Below, one piece after another: positions 1 through 13,980 of a DNA stretch of 64,000 nt. A program made the translations under genes and the position numbers. Positions within the stretch are counted from its first letter, which is position 1. Each line of letters starts with the position of its first letter. The notes under the pieces were generated by a model. It saw nothing but the letters and a program-made list of their open reading frames with translations. It searched no databases and had not been told where the DNA came from. The DNA is taken from positions 175,058,556-175,122,555 of the forward strand of contig CP136067.1 of NCBI GenBank assembly GCA_032622095.1, written 5' to 3'. This DNA comes from Siphonodentalium dalli. Its lineage: Eukaryota; Mollusca; Scaphopoda; Gadilida; Siphonodentaliidae.

Positions 1-1
1 C

Positions 2-235
2 TACTCTGCCAGCCATCCATATGACGGTGCCTTCCTCGACCAAGTTACAAGTGTTCGTCAGTCATCCGATGTTCAGGATCCAATGCGTCGACTACAAGAC
101 TCTGCAACCGAGCCCACGGAGGCCTATGACGTAACAGAAGTCTTGTTGGAACTTGGACTGACTAATGACGATGGATGGACGAATTCTTCAACCCCCTCCA
201 ACAGGGCCTTCTTTTCAAAGCTTGGGGGAATGTAG
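2..235 (+). CDS. 3' end of an unidentified protein-coding gene (5' part outside window)
   Basis: The frame that begins at base 2 is open for 77 codons to a TAG at 233-235 and enters from outside the window. The visible peptide is acidic and Ser/Thr-rich, with pieces such as DVTEVLLELGLTNDDGW; I do not recognise a domain. The base composition of 1-330 is clearly less AT-rich than the flank after 360, as expected for coding sequence. A polyadenylation signal AATAAA follows about 170 bases after the stop, so this looks like a terminal exon with its 3' UTR. The two short ORFs starting at 165 and 175 on the same strand are other frames of the same stretch. It could also be the tail of a mobile-element polyprotein. 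The function is unknown. Confidence 0.45.
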   Translation, partial: YSASHPYDGAFLDQVTSVRQSSDVQDPMRRLQDSATEPTEAYDVTEVLLELGLTNDDGWTNSSTPSNRAFFSKLGGM

Positions 236-407
236 CGGTTTTAGGTCCCGAAGAGTACCGCTTATCCGGTACGAGTGCACCCGAGGATGTGACGTCACTC
301 CCAGCTATCGAGAAGAACAGAACAGAACTGACCACGAACAAGACCACACGTATTTGGCTGACATCTTGTATAATATGACTTTACCATGAATTGTGACCAT
401 TATATAG

Positions 408-413
408 AATAAA
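408..413 (+). promoter_or_regulatory. polyadenylation signal AATAAA
   Basis: A canonical AATAAA hexamer lies 173 bases after the stop codon at 233-235 and would end the transcript of the upstream partial gene. In AT-rich DNA the hexamer also arises by chance, so the support comes from its distance and orientation. Confidence 0.4.
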
Positions 414-2542
414 CCATGTTGTTAAACCTGAATACAATGTCCTGTTTGGTTTCAATACTAGTATACCAAACATACAGTGACCTTATGAATGTATACAGAC
501 GTTCATATGTGTACACATACATAGTGTCTATATACATTTCTTATAAGGCCGTACAATTAAATGAAGATATGAATAAATCATTATAAATGAGATAATACTC
601 ACTACTGATATGAGAGCTGGTAAAAATTGTTCAGACGTTTAGGAGACCTATCAACAAATTCTTTAAAATTAATATAGAATATATCCCATTACTTTTGTCA
701 AAATTAACTCTCATATCAATGGAGCGTAAAGGTGTGTACTATAATGATTGTGATATGGTGTTTCACAATAGGATTATGAAACCAATATAACATGTATAAT
801 GTCAATGATCACTTCATCACTGTAAAGAACAACCCTGAATCAGGTGACTCTCATTAGCAATAGTGATATATGCATCAATTTCTTAAATCTTACATGTATT
901 CTGTAACTACCCATTGCATTATTGCGTGAAACCATCGTTAATCTTCAAGTGATGTATCAAGTTATCAATTAGTGCAATACTATGTAATGTAATCACAGTA
1001 CATATACATGCAGGTAATTACATGAAACAGACAACATTACAATTAAGGATCTTGTCAAGTACATGTACAGTACGGCTCAATTCAGTGAGTCTAATTTGAT
1101 CATGGTAGGTATCATGTATCTGCTTCAGCTTCAATATTGACTGTTTAAAAGTTAAAACGATTCAATATCCAGACAATTTTTTCAACATCAGTATTTAATA
1201 AAAATACTTTTATTTCATGATGATCAATTTATAACTTTATTGATCTGTTGTGAATAATGTTCATATACATGTATATGAAAGTCGTGAGGAGAAATGTATA
1301 ACATGTCAAATACATATCAAATATGAAATACTGGTCAGACGAGCTTATACATAAAGGCTGGTTAGAACTGCATATTAGGATTTCAAAGGCTGGCGGTTAT
1401 TTCAAAACCTTCATGCTACTCATGGTTTTATGCCAGGCCAGACATAACAGATTTATATTGAAATTTCAAGAATATACTACTCACAGGCCCATTTGCTCTG
1501 CAAACTAGTGTTTTGTAAAGAAATTCAGATATAATAATTGTGATAATCATGGTGTGAAAACACTTGTGATACAGGTATAAGATTTGGTATAAGAAATACC
1601 TAGACCTGGTATCCACACACCAGTACCGGCAAACATCACTGCAACTACATGTCGGGTTGCCAATGAAATTAATACTATACATTCATAAACTATTTCTGCA
1701 ACTTGAAATCATGACCAATTTAAAAATTTCTTGACCAGTTGTGAAAAATGGTTATCTACTGACTACATGTATGTCATATGGAGAAACACATAACGTATAA
1801 ATACATATCCAAAATGAATGATGGTCTAACATGCTTGTACATGAAAGCTCGTTCTGCATATATAAGGATTTCAATGACTGTCTGTTATCACCAAACTCAT
1901 GTATTTGCCAGGTAAGACATTACATATTTACTAGTTATGATATTTCGAAAGTGTACTACACTGGTACTCTCAGAGGCCCATTACTCTCCAGAAATCAGTG
2001 ATTTCCCCCAAACAATTCAGAATTAATAATTGTCATGATCATACATGTTGGAGTTGAATGTAAAGGTCAACACAATTGATATTATCGATACAAAATTGGG
2101 TAAATTTTATATTTCTTTACAAAACGATATTAATATACCGTACACACATGTTACACGATCATATATGCAAGTGAGATATTTGAGAATTAACGCATGTTGA
2201 TTGGTATCAGGAGATACCTCCTACTAAGTACCATTAAAAACTGGATGAGTGTACTTATGACTGTCTATGGAAGTGTACCATTGACCGAAATTAACGAGAA
2301 CGAAATGTACCAGCAGTAACAGGATCGTGCTAATTACAGAGACCTCAAACATGGATGACTAATTCATGTAGAAACCATGTTCGTACAATTTTTCTTATAA
2401 CATTTGAATAAATGAGGCCATTTCAGCTTTTTGCTGAGAGTGCAAATGATGTTCAAAATACCATTTCTAATTTGCATTTCCTGAATGGACTTCCTGTCAT
2501 ATCTGATGTTGTCAAGTTCATAAGAAATCAGCTGTTCAATTG
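414..2542. other. AT-rich intergenic DNA with a diverged direct duplication
   Basis: I see no convincing gene here. Inside it, about 1270-1556 and 1762-2049 are diverged direct copies of each other. Shared landmarks in the same order are a GGAGAAA start, a CATATNAGGATTTCAA block, a CAGGCCCATT block and an AATAATTGTNATNATCAT end. The spacing is about 490 bases. Short ORFs at 1323-1508 (plus) and 1428-1682 (minus) lie inside the repeat and are not preserved between the two copies, so I do not call them genes. Confidence 0.5.
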
Positions 2543-3233
2543 TTAAATTAATTTTTGAGGCTGGATATTGTCAATCTTTCCTTTTGTCAACAATCGATCT
2601 TTGACAATAGTTGGAGAGATATTACATGTGGACTCCATACTCTTATTTCCGTCGCACGACAAGTGGGGAATATCCTTGACTTTGGCGTTAGGCACACGTG
2701 AATTAGTTTTTGTCTTTCTGCTTACAGGCAGGGTATCTGAGATCGATGTAGATGCTGTGTCTGTTACACTTGAATATGTGGCGTTAACATCACGAGAAAC
2801 ACGTTCCAATTCACATTCTACTTTGAGCTGGGAGTTTTGAATTTTCTTTCTTTTTCGGCACTGCGCTTTCTTTTTCGAACCACTTTCTTTATAGATATCA
2901 CAATTATCTAAATTAATGCTGTTATCTGACTCAGTGCACTGAATTACTGAGTTACTATTCAATTCAGATGGAATAGCAATATCCATATACCTCTCAATGT
3001 TCCCACATTTTTTGTTCAATACATTGTTGTTTCAACTTATGGAGGTAAAGTTTTTTGTACTGAATGATATTATGTTCCAATTTGTTTATGTCACCCTCAA
3101 CTTCAAAAATGGATGTTTCGAGATAAATTGTCTCACATTTGTGAATTTCTTCATCTAGACTATCGTAGTCTGAATCGACTGAGCCATTTACAGACAAGAA
3201 TCCTTCAACTCCAAGTTTCTTCTGATCCATCAT
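2543..3233 (-). pseudogene. unrecognised coiled-coil / Lys-rich protein gene, one frameshift
   Basis: Reading leftwards, ATG at 3231-3233 opens a 79-codon acidic frame (DSDYDSLDEE, then a heptad-like stretch around EGDINKLEHNIIQYKKLYLH) that stops at 2994. An overlapping frame continues for about 156 codons to a TAA at 2543-2545; it has no ATG of its own near its start. The two frames join sensibly if one A is removed from the run of six at 3008-3013 (AAAAAA on the coding strand), giving a protein of about 230 residues with an acidic coiled-coil N-terminus, a basic KKKAQCRKRKK patch near the middle and a Ser/Thr-rich tail. Either the locus is a pseudogene, or the run holds a sequencing error, or this is a first exon with a splice I cannot see. 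The fold resembles small chromatin-complex subunits only in composition; I name no family. Confidence 0.45.
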
Positions 3234-3782
3234 CAGATCATGCCTGTTTGAGCGATCCGAAAACGGGTGTCACTTGACACTAACGAAATGTAAACAAAGT
3301 TCGAACTACCTGAACAGCCGGCATTCTCCTTCTCAGTATGCTGCACATCATTCGCCTGTTAGTAACAGCGTTACGTCGAAACTCCATCATCACCAACGGC
3401 TTCAACCGATATTAATTAAGCCATTAGAACTCAAAACCAACACCAATCAGCTGACCAGATGATAAAAGCTATTGATCTCCCACGCGCATAAAAGTCTAGC
3501 GCGGGAATATTGCATCATCAAAAAACGAGCTGCTACTGTTTGCTAAGCGTATTTTTGATGATGAACCCGCTGTTTGCAAACATTACACTGGAGTGATTGG
3601 GCAGGAGAGAAAACCAACACCTGTCAAAAAATGTCAACGAATTTCAAATTGGCGCGAAGTTCAAGGTCACAGTTCCGGTAGCTATGACATATAATTTCCA
3701 GAAGTCTTATTCGATACCGGGGACCGGAACGAAGTGCGGTCGCGGGGCGGGGAATAATTAACTATTATTCTAATAATATATA
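3234..3782. promoter_or_regulatory. GC-richer 5' flank of the minus-strand gene; no other gene seen
   Basis: This stretch separates the start codon at 3233 from copy A of the segmental duplication. It is richer in CpG than the surroundings, especially 3476-3510 and 3715-3755, which is the usual look of a promoter-proximal region. A short plus-strand ORF at 3274-3462 has no supporting features. No clear TATA box lies at the right distance upstream of 3233 on the minus strand, so the promoter call rests on position and composition only. Confidence 0.3.
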
Positions 3783-4218
3783 GTAAATTTTCCCCAAAAC
3801 AGTAGTATAATGTAATAACATCCAACTAGAATATCGATTTGTACACATTTGATGTAATATGTCCAACAAAACAGATTAAACCGACTTCGTTCTTGTTCTA
3901 CACTACGGCGGTCATGTTGGACGCCGTCTTGAATTATAGGAAATGCTCAAGGGTGAGAACTCCACACCCACCTTGAAATTGATACACATACCACCCAGAA
4001 TCACAATCCATAGAGAAAATCTTTAACAGGGATTTTGTACTTCACCCATATTGATCCTGGACTAAATGTAGTTCCATGCAGTTGTAATCAAATTTCCACC
4101 CAAATTGTGGGAAGGAGCGAACCAATTTGTTCACCTTTGGTGGGGGAAGGTGTTTGTAACTCAAAGGTTCACCTAAAATGAGAATGGGCCAGTCGAAAAA
4201 TCAAATATTCATGTATGG

Positions 4219-4224
4219 TTTATT
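4219..4224 (-). promoter_or_regulatory. polyadenylation signal of zinc-finger gene A
   Basis: On the minus strand AATAAA lies about 190 bases past the ancestral stop codon of the zinc-finger gene (TAG at 4410-4412). Copy B has the same signal twice, at 27629-27634 and 27651-27656, because a 22-base unit is duplicated there. Confidence 0.4.
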
Positions 4225-4412
4225 AAATATTCATATAAATCATCACATAGAGTTCTTGATAGTGCAGACCTGTCGTCATTTTTACACGACCTCAATGCCG
4301 CAATTTCTTGTTATCTTGCATATTGTTATGGTGGCTGACAAAATATAACGTCACATATACACCATTCACTAATCTAAATTATCCTTATATATATGACTTG
4401 TTCATCATACTA

Positions 4413-6203
<1,791 letters not shown>

Positions 6204-6205
6204 TA

Positions 6206-6653
<448 letters not shown>

Positions 6654-7405
6654 CTAATGTATCACCACGTCGCTCGATTGACTAAATGATTTCCCGCATA
6701 TATCACAATGGTAAGGCTTATCTCCGGTGTGTATTCTCTTATGTCTTGTCAGGTGACTCGATCGATTAAATGATTTCCCGCATATATCACAATGATAAGG
6801 CTTATCTCCGGTGTGGATTCTCTTATGTTTCACCACGTCGCTCGATTGACTAAATGATTTCCCGCATATATCACAATGATAAGGCTTATCTCCGGTGTGG
6901 ATTCTCTTATGTTTCACCACGTCGCTCAATTGACTAAATGATTTCCCGCATATATCACAATGATAAGGCTTATCTCCGGTGTGGATTCTCTTATGTTTCG
7001 CCAAGTTGCATGATTGACTAAATGATTTCTCGCATATATCACAATGGTAAGGCTCATCTCCGGTGTGGATTCTCTTATGATTCACCAAGTGACTCGATTG
7101 ACTAAATGATTTCCCGCATATATCACAATGGTAAGGCTTATCTCCGGTGTGGATTCTCTTATGTATTGTCAGGTGACTCGATCGATTAAATGATTTCCCG
7201 CATATATCACACCAAAAAGGCTTATCTCCAGTGTGGATTCTCTTATGTGTCACCAAGCTGCCCGATTGGGTAAACGATTTCCCGCATACGTCACAATGAT
7301 GCCGTTTATTCTCTGTGCAGGCGGTCTCATGAACATTCAGGCTAGCATCTCCCATCGTGTGCCGGGAATTGTGACAGTCAGCTGTATATCTCGTGAAGCG
7401 GCAGT

Positions 7406-7415
7406 CTATATATAG
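7406..7415 (-). promoter_or_regulatory. TATA box of zinc-finger gene A (CTATATATAG)
   Basis: The palindrome CTATATATAG lies 51 bases upstream of the ATG at 7355 on the minus strand and is conserved in copy B at 29414-29423. Transcription would begin about 25-30 bases further left, giving a very short 5' UTR. The surrounding 100 bases are nearly identical in both copies. Confidence 0.5.
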
Positions 7416-7720
7416 CGAGAATCTGATCTAACTATATCTGAATTCCACAGTGTAACTGTAAATTATTTAGTTCGTGATATGGAGGGATCACGTATCAATC
7501 TACCGATTTTCAAGTCGAACAAAGGACGACGGAAATACCGTATTATGTTGAACTACCATGCGTCGCATTGTGGTTTTGTTTAGTAGAACCGTTCATAAAA
7601 CGATAGATGTCTACACAGCCTAAATGTGCATTAGTGTAAAACACCGGCCGGTTTAGCGCCACGAACTCGACAGTAATTTCGTTGTATAACTCTTCACCCG
7701 ATTGGTCTACTTTTGTGGAC

Positions 7721-7742
7721 GGGGGGGGGGGGGGGGGGGGGG
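7721..7742 (+). repeat. poly-G tract (22 G)
   Basis: An uninterrupted run of 22 G lies about 300 bases upstream of the zinc-finger TATA box; copy B has 20 G at 29710-29729. A run of this length can form quadruplex structure on the G strand. Confidence 0.9.
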
Positions 7743-8800
7743 TGACATACTCTTTTTATTATGTTATAGTCTACATGTATTTAGAAACTGACGACCGACG
7801 CATATATATATGGATTAGCCCTTATATAAAACAAATACTAAAGTAAAAGCCCAGTAAACGATGGTTTACCACACTTTACTCTGTGCCAGTTAAAGTAAAT
7901 GTAAATATAGAATATCTGGGGCTTCCTCATTGGACACGGAAATACAACGAAATAGAAAATTAAACGAATGGTAATATATAGGATGCTACTTGGCGGGAAC
8001 ACAGATCTCGAGAATGAATACACAATGTACATACCTTTGGTCCAAACAAATGAAGTGATAATTGGTATATAATAAATACAAGTTATATTAATACACGCAC
8101 AACATAATAAGGTTTATACTCACCAATATATATATATATGCAGAAACGTGAAGATTGTATCAGATAACAATGAAAATAGCAACAGCAATAAAATAACGAT
8201 GTGTTCAATTTGGTTTCTCTTTTAGTTCTTCCCTTGTCGATCTCGTCACTTCTTCTCGAGCCGAGAGTTCCAGTTAACTTTCCGGTACAAACTTATCGCC
8301 GCTCTGGCTCCGGTCACTTCCGATTGACTTATCTCCCATTGATCAGAAACCCAATTTCACAACACTATTCCCCCTTTAAAATAATTAGAGTCCAGCGGAG
8401 GGAACAGCGATCCAAATCAAAATTCACAATTGAAATAATCACAAGGTGTGCGGAGAAAATCATTCCACAACAAAGCAAAATACCATGCCTGTTCGGTGTA
8501 CAATGTTTGCATGAACGAACAAAACATAGTTCTATGATTATACAAGAAAATGATTATAGAAAAAAAAATACCGTACCAGGTCGGTTTACAAATAATTCGA
8601 TGAAAGGAATGAATGATTACCAAATATCCACTCTTCAATAAGCTTGAGAATTTCAAATTACTTTTGAACGGACTGACGTAGGTAACCGACGTAGATAACC
8701 TTTGCCCTACATGTATTTCGAATATATCATGAACATCGAACAATCTGTGTGAAGAGTGGAATGCCAGTATTTTGTAGACCCTTTATTTAAAACGAATTAA
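7743..8800. other. duplicated flank without a convincing gene
   Basis: This region matches 29730-30787 in copy B and contains short AT microsatellites (about 8129-8140 and 8849-8864). A 146-codon plus-strand ORF at 8201-8641 has a hydrophobic start but its match in copy B (from 30192) is frameshifted after 104 codons, and it resembles no family, so I leave it uncalled. The opposite strand gives only a shadow frame. Confidence 0.4.
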
Positions 8801-9129
8801 AGGGTCACAACAATCTTCACCAATATATCCCGATTGACTGAAGCAATAATATATATATATATATACGGCGGAATCCCGCAGATAACTATTTTTAGCCACA
8901 ATTCCAATCCGCGCGATCCGATTGGTCGGCGATCTTTCGTCACCAATTTGATAAATTGTTTTTACGACTTGGGGAATAATAAATCCACTCTCATTCTCAA
9001 GACGAAGTAAATAAATTAAAACCTAGCTAGAACGTATATTTGATTTAGATTATCGGAGTTTTAACTCGGTGTATGTTGCGTTGAATGGGAATGTTGGGTC
9101 CTCACATATGAATTCAACGATTATTGCCT

Positions 9130-9580
9130 GGAAAACTGGTCAAAAGGCTGGCTTTTACAGGACGGGATCAAAAGGCTGGCTTTTACAGGACGGGATCGAG
9201 TAGATCCATAATTTTTCCAGGAAGTTTTTTAGCCGAACCCGTGACTTCTTCGCCACGGTAGGGACACGGGACAGCCATTAGCGTCGGCTCCCGATCCGAC
9301 GGTGTACCAAGTGTAGTGTCATCCCTGGTCATGACATTACGAGAGGAGCAGAGGTACGAAGTTAGTCCAGTACGCATATTTTCAAATTTTGTCTGAGACT
9401 CTTTGGCTTCTGGAATCTTTCTCAGATCACTGATCGTGGCATCGATGATTGATTTGTGATGCCCATGGTATTGGGAATGCAGATTGCGACACAAAGTCCG
9501 ACCGATATTTTGTCGGATTTGAACCCTCGACCGTGTCGAAGGTGTAGCCCACAAACCAACTGAGCTATCCGCTCCTCCTA
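9130..9580 (-). mobile_element. tRNA-derived SINE
   Basis: On the minus strand the 5' end carries pol III promoter boxes: box A TAGCTCAGTTGG (9557-9568) and box B GGTTCAAATCC (9515-9525), with spacing typical of a tRNA. The body that follows shares a core with the sequence at 42720-43040 (on the plus strand both show an ACACGGGNCAGCCATTA block followed by CCGATCNGAC). The left end shows a 28-base unit repeated in tandem (about 9141-9168 and 9169-9196), likely the 3' tail. The tRNA-like part does not fold as a full functional tRNA because the acceptor ends do not pair. A 197-codon minus ORF at 9183-9776 is a by-product of this SINE. Confidence 0.75.
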
Positions 9581-9780
9581 CATTAGGCCTACACTGACTA
9601 CAAACAGGCCCTGCAGACTCAAATTCAATAAGTCTCAACAGTGACCCGTATGGTATTAAAATGACGAATTTCAAAATGTGTGGCCCAATATTAGATATAT
9701 TTTTTTGTTGGGGGAAGTGTAGATCATGCCATGAATGATCTCTACTCTGGGTAATATGATTATAGGCCACATTCACATTT

Positions 9781-9965
9781 ATATTGAATTGCGCTTAAAT
9801 GCAATTGAATGCGCTTAAGCAAAATTTATTGCACTTAAGGGCAAACGATTGTGCATAAGTGCGATAAAATATTGTGCTTAGTACAAATAGGGCATTCATG
9901 CTTAAGCATTATGAGTTGCACTTAAGCATGATTAATTGCGCTCAAGTGCAATTAATTGTAACTAC
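9781..9965. repeat. array of CTTAAG-centred palindromes
   Basis: Units of about 14-20 bases built around GCGCTTAAGTGCAATT and its variants are repeated about ten times. Because CTTAAG is its own complement, the array reads similarly on both strands. Confidence 0.7.
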
Positions 9966-10756
9966 TATCTAACCTACCCATAAAATATTAATTGTCATAA
10001 CCTGGAGTATCGCCTAGCATCACAAGAAGATCATGTGCTAATTTTAACCGTTTCTAATAAGCCTATAGTACAGTTATAGTACAGTTACCTGTATCTGTAT
10101 GTGTGCAACAATCAAAGATAATCCATAATGTCATATAATTATCAGCATCCCTTATATCCAAAAAATGGATGTCTCCTCTAGTATGTTTTAATATAATTTT
10201 TTTAAAGAATGTTTGCACAGATTTGGGCCATAGCTATGGTCATATAGCAAGAATGTGGCGTCACTGTATGAGGGTTTGCTCACTTCATATGGTGTACTTG
10301 TTGACTTAAATCGGGTGAAAAACCCTAAATATTGTCATATTATCAGCATCCCTGTCCCAAAAATATGTGTTTCATTCCGGGAGCTTTGGTGTCTCACTCC
10401 TCGAGTTTTATTAAATCAGCGTCTCTTGCACAGATCTATAGTATGTCCATGTCATATACTGTAGCGCGAATATGGTGTCACTGAGGACCTGCTTCCCTCA
10501 TATGGTGCACCTGTATATATACTCGAAAATCAAAGTTGCCCCAACTAATACAGAAGTCAATGCTATCACGAATTGCCAGAACTAAAACCGAAGGTAATGC
10601 TATCGCGAGTCTACCATATCAATAAAGAACTTAGACTTGCTCCCTACCCATCCAAACCAATGAAAACAAGAGGTGATATGTCAGTAAGAACTAAGGTTGA
10701 GCTATGGATAAACCTATTTATTCACCAGGGGTGTTTTATATAATAGTTACATATAA

Positions 10757-10992
10757 CCATGACATGCGCTTAAGATTAGCCAATTGATTGCGCACAGCAA
10801 AATTGATTGCGCTTAAGCAAAAATAATTATGTTTTCAAGAATATGGTTAAAGCGCAATCGACTGCACTTAAGAAAAATGATTGTGCTTAAGAACAATGAT
10901 AAGTTCGAGTAATTCTGCTTAAGTGTCATTATTTGTGCTTAAGTGCAATTAATTGCGCTCAAGTGCAATTAATTGTGCTTAAGCGCACTTCA
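10757..10992. repeat. second array of CTTAAG-centred palindromes
   Basis: The same unit type as at 9781-9965, about twelve copies, 0.8 kb away. No gene lies in the 0.8 kb between the arrays. Confidence 0.7.
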
Positions 10993-11039
10993 TTACTAAA
11001 TGGTAATATGGCTTCCCAGAGCCGTAGAAATCATATTGT

Positions 11040-11457
11040 ACCAGTGAAAAACCTGGGAACTTTTTGAGGTTTTGATAGGGAACCTTATAAAGCTGAAAAA
11101 ATAACACGGGAATATATTTCTTTGTTAATACCTGTCGCTTAACAGTTTATTCATAAGTAGGCGAAAGTGCCAGCTCGAGATGACATTATTTAACAGACTT
11201 GATGGGTGAGTTTGCTATGCACCACTTACAATCATGGAATTTCTCCAGGGTAATTAATTCAGTGTTTTTGTGATATCAGCTCATTAACTTGACTAAAGCC
11301 ACAAAAATCATGCATTTTCGAGCTGGGACCACCCCATACTTTGAAGTTGATTATCGAGGAACAATTATAAACAAAGAAATATGTTCCCTGCCTTGTTTGT
11401 TCAATGTTATAAAGTTCCCTATCAAAACATTAAAATGTTCCCAAGTTTTGTACTGAT
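11040..11457. repeat. imperfect hairpin element
   Basis: The left arm (11040-11140) and right arm (11355-11457) are inverted copies, sharing CTGGGAAC, GTTTTGATAGGGAAC and ATATTTCTTTGTT blocks, with a loop of about 215 bases. It has the shape of a foldback MITE. No clear target duplication was seen. Confidence 0.6.
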
Positions 11458-12263
11458 GGAATAAGATCTCTACAGGCGCTAAGCAGAGTAAAGATTCATG
11501 GCATGATCTAGGAGAGGGGGTTTCTTCAATTTCAACTAGATAGCTCCAGGCTGTTGACCCAACATTCAACAATAATTTAAACAAGGACTAAATCATGCCA
11601 GAAGCTGGGGTTTGTCCCACAAAAATATTCATGATTGCCAATTACTCAATTAAAAAATTAAATTGCAAGTCTATCACAGCTAGTGACAGTCAATTGTGAT
11701 ATTCAGTTATTAACAGACTTTTTAATTATATTAAATTTAATTCATTAGTGAAAATTCATACATGTGTTAAGTACCTTATTAATAAATCATTTAAAATAAG
11801 TCTTCTTAAATATATCTCTTCGTGATATTGATGATGTCCCTCCCTCCCATGGCAGACCCCAGACTCCTATTCTGAATACTAATAACAAATAGGTGATTTT
11901 TCTGTGTACCAGCAGGTACCAGATAAGAAAATATGGATAGTGACAATGGAGTGAAATCTCCTGGAACTGTATGAAATATCTCACTGAGAATAATTGTCAT
12001 TGAGCATCAAATTGATTATTTTTTTGTCAAAATGACATATTTTGATATAATTCAGTCTCATACTTCCTGATGAGCTGGAGTTATGCAACTTATGGACAAT
12101 ACTTCAGCAGCAAAAATGTAATTATATTCATATTTATAATAGTGTGAAATAACCATGGCTTCTATCCTATATTTTTTGTATCCGGTACTCATGATTCACC
12201 TCTGTTATTCAGGATTTATGGTAGGTGCTAGTATACCATCAGTAGTCAGAGTAATAAAAACTA

Positions 12264-12370
12264 CAGTAATGCCCTAATTAGTCGACTCCATAACCACAGC
12301 AGAATTATGGGTAACTTTTCAGGATTTAGTCGGAATATGGCTTGTTGCCATGCATCGGAAATCTCTCCCA
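12264..12370. mobile_element. left half of a TA-flanked MITE
   Basis: The sequence starts CAGTAATGCCCTAATTAG after TA and follows the left half of the complete copies at 12459-12641 and 16043-16215 as far as CATCGGAAA, then stops matching. It is a truncated copy. Confidence 0.6.
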
Positions 12371-12458
12371 TATAATAATGAAGTGTCAGTGTCTCAGAAA
12401 CAGAACATTAATTTGATTTGGCCTTACTAAACTCAGCAGAACCACCACCATCAGAGTA

Positions 12459-12641
12459 CAGTAATGCCCTAAATAATTGGCTCCTTAACCACAGCAGAAT
12501 TATGGGTAACTTTTCAGTATTTAGTCGAAAATATGGCTTTCCGATGAATGGCAACAAGCCATATTTCCAACTAAATCCTGAAAAGTTACCCATACCGGTA
12601 ATTCTGCTGTGGTAAACAGTCGATTAATTAGGGCATTACTG
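12459..12641. mobile_element. 183-bp MITE with TA target duplication
   Basis: A near-complete hairpin: it begins CAGTAATGCCCTAA and ends TTAGGGCATTACTG, with arms extending almost to the centre. It is flanked by TA on both sides (12457-12458, 12642-12643), as for Tc1/mariner-type elements. Short ORFs on both strands here are by-products of the hairpin. Confidence 0.8.
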
Positions 12642-12817
12642 TATGTGGTTCATTTATGAGACAAAATACCAAACCCAGAGGGTCGGAACTAAAACTAATT
12701 ACAACAAAAAATGTCTATTTAGGAATAAAATCAATTAACCCGTTCATTATGGGAGCAGCATTCACCCTTCCATGATTGGAGTATTGGAAATATTGCAACA
12801 AAAAAAAACCATGTGCT

Positions 12818-13980
12818 AATGCATTCTCTTATATATGGTAGTTTCCAGTAGGGATCCTAGAATATGTAAGAGAATACATTACATTGGCCTAACAATATTT
12901 AACTTGACCTTGTAAGCCAGTGCATTCTCTTATATATGTGAGGCTACCTAGTATGGTACCTGCAAATATAAGGGAATGCACTGGCACATGATTCATTGCT
13001 CCACCAGCGCAGTTCCCATCAAGAAATGGTTATATTATATATTCGAGTCTCCCAAGTCCTTCCAACTGCATGTTTTGTAGATTTTATTTTCCTGCTTTAC
13101 AGAAGAAATTGAATCATTTACAAATTTCGGATTCACTAAAGATGGATTATCTCTTCCTCCAACATGTGTTGTATAGTTTACTGGTTATAAAATAATAAAA
13201 AAAATAAGCCGGAGATACCTTTAAAATACTGGAAATTGATTGTATAATTGATAGAAGTGTTTCTACACAGGAAACTATAAAATAATTGTTACAGAAAGAG
13301 ATAATTATTAATCCATCTGTAAGAGTAAGGATTTTTCAAGTTGTGTGTCTTCAAGAATGGGAGTGTACCACACTGAGCCAAATTCAATATATGATGGTCA
13401 GATATTTCAAAAACTAGAAAAAAAATTAACAGCTTTTTCATTGTTTTAGTAATTTTCTGACTAGATTGTGTTCAAAACATGATTTCTTTATTAGTCTATG
13501 ATGAAGACAGAACTATTTTTGAACAAATTGTGTGTTAGACTTACAAACTGAAGGGATTTCCAAACACCTTGTGATGCTATCTTTTTACAATTTAAAGTGT
13601 TCTAAGAGGAAAGTTCAAATAATTTTGCACATGTCATGACTGGAACTTCCTGAAATTTTGCAAAAACACTATAACAATACATTCTCTTATATATGCCAGT
13701 CTCCCATAGGCAGACTCACATATTTAAGAGAATTCATTTACCTAACAACATTTATCTTGACCATGCAAGCCAGTGCATTCTTTTATATATACAAGGTGCC
13801 ATATGGGAGATCATTATTTATGATTAATCCTTCCATAACTGGAGCTTCATGAAATTTTTTGAAAACCTGTGCCAATGCATTCTCTTATATATGCGAGTCT
13901 CCCATAGGATGCCTTGCATATATAAGAGAATGCATTAAGCTAACAATACTTGTATTGAACTTCTAAGCCAGTGCACTCTC
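12818..13980. repeat. double-hairpin repeat family, several copies
   Basis: Units start TGCATTCTCTTATATATG and close with the inverse, CATATATAAGAGAATGCA, each making a hairpin of about 65-75 bases. Two such hairpins often come in a pair separated by a CTAACAATATTTAACTTGACC-like spacer. Copies are at about 12818-12985, 13676-13815 and 13875-13980; a distant one is at 56690-56855. No gene is present in this stretch. Confidence 0.65.

Larger units (their letters stand above)
9720..11510. repeat. inverted repeat pair enclosing palindrome arrays
   Basis: A block AGATCATGCCATGAAT followed by TACTCTG at 9720-9750 recurs inverted at 11483-11510. Between them lie two CTTAAG arrays and a hairpin, so this may be one larger element with short degenerate terminal repeats. 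Confidence 0.35.

Noticed and set aside
3274-3462. 62-codon plus ORF opposite the start of the minus-strand gene
   Set aside because: His/Ser-rich composition without domain, start or splice support; lies in the likely promoter region.
8201-8641. 146-codon plus-strand ORF, also seen from 30192 in copy B
   Set aside because: The frame is broken in copy B and nothing resembles a known family; conservation is explained by the recent duplication.
9495-9580. Functional tRNA gene
   Set aside because: Box A and box B are good, but the ends do not pair as an acceptor stem and the sequence continues into a SINE body.
9183-9776. 197-codon minus-strand ORF
   Set aside because: It covers the tRNA-derived SINE and its flank; no protein features, and the pol III boxes explain the sequence.
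9781-10992. CRISPR-like spacing of short repeats
   Set aside because: Units are palindromic, variable and not separated by unique spacers of constant length; the DNA is eukaryotic.
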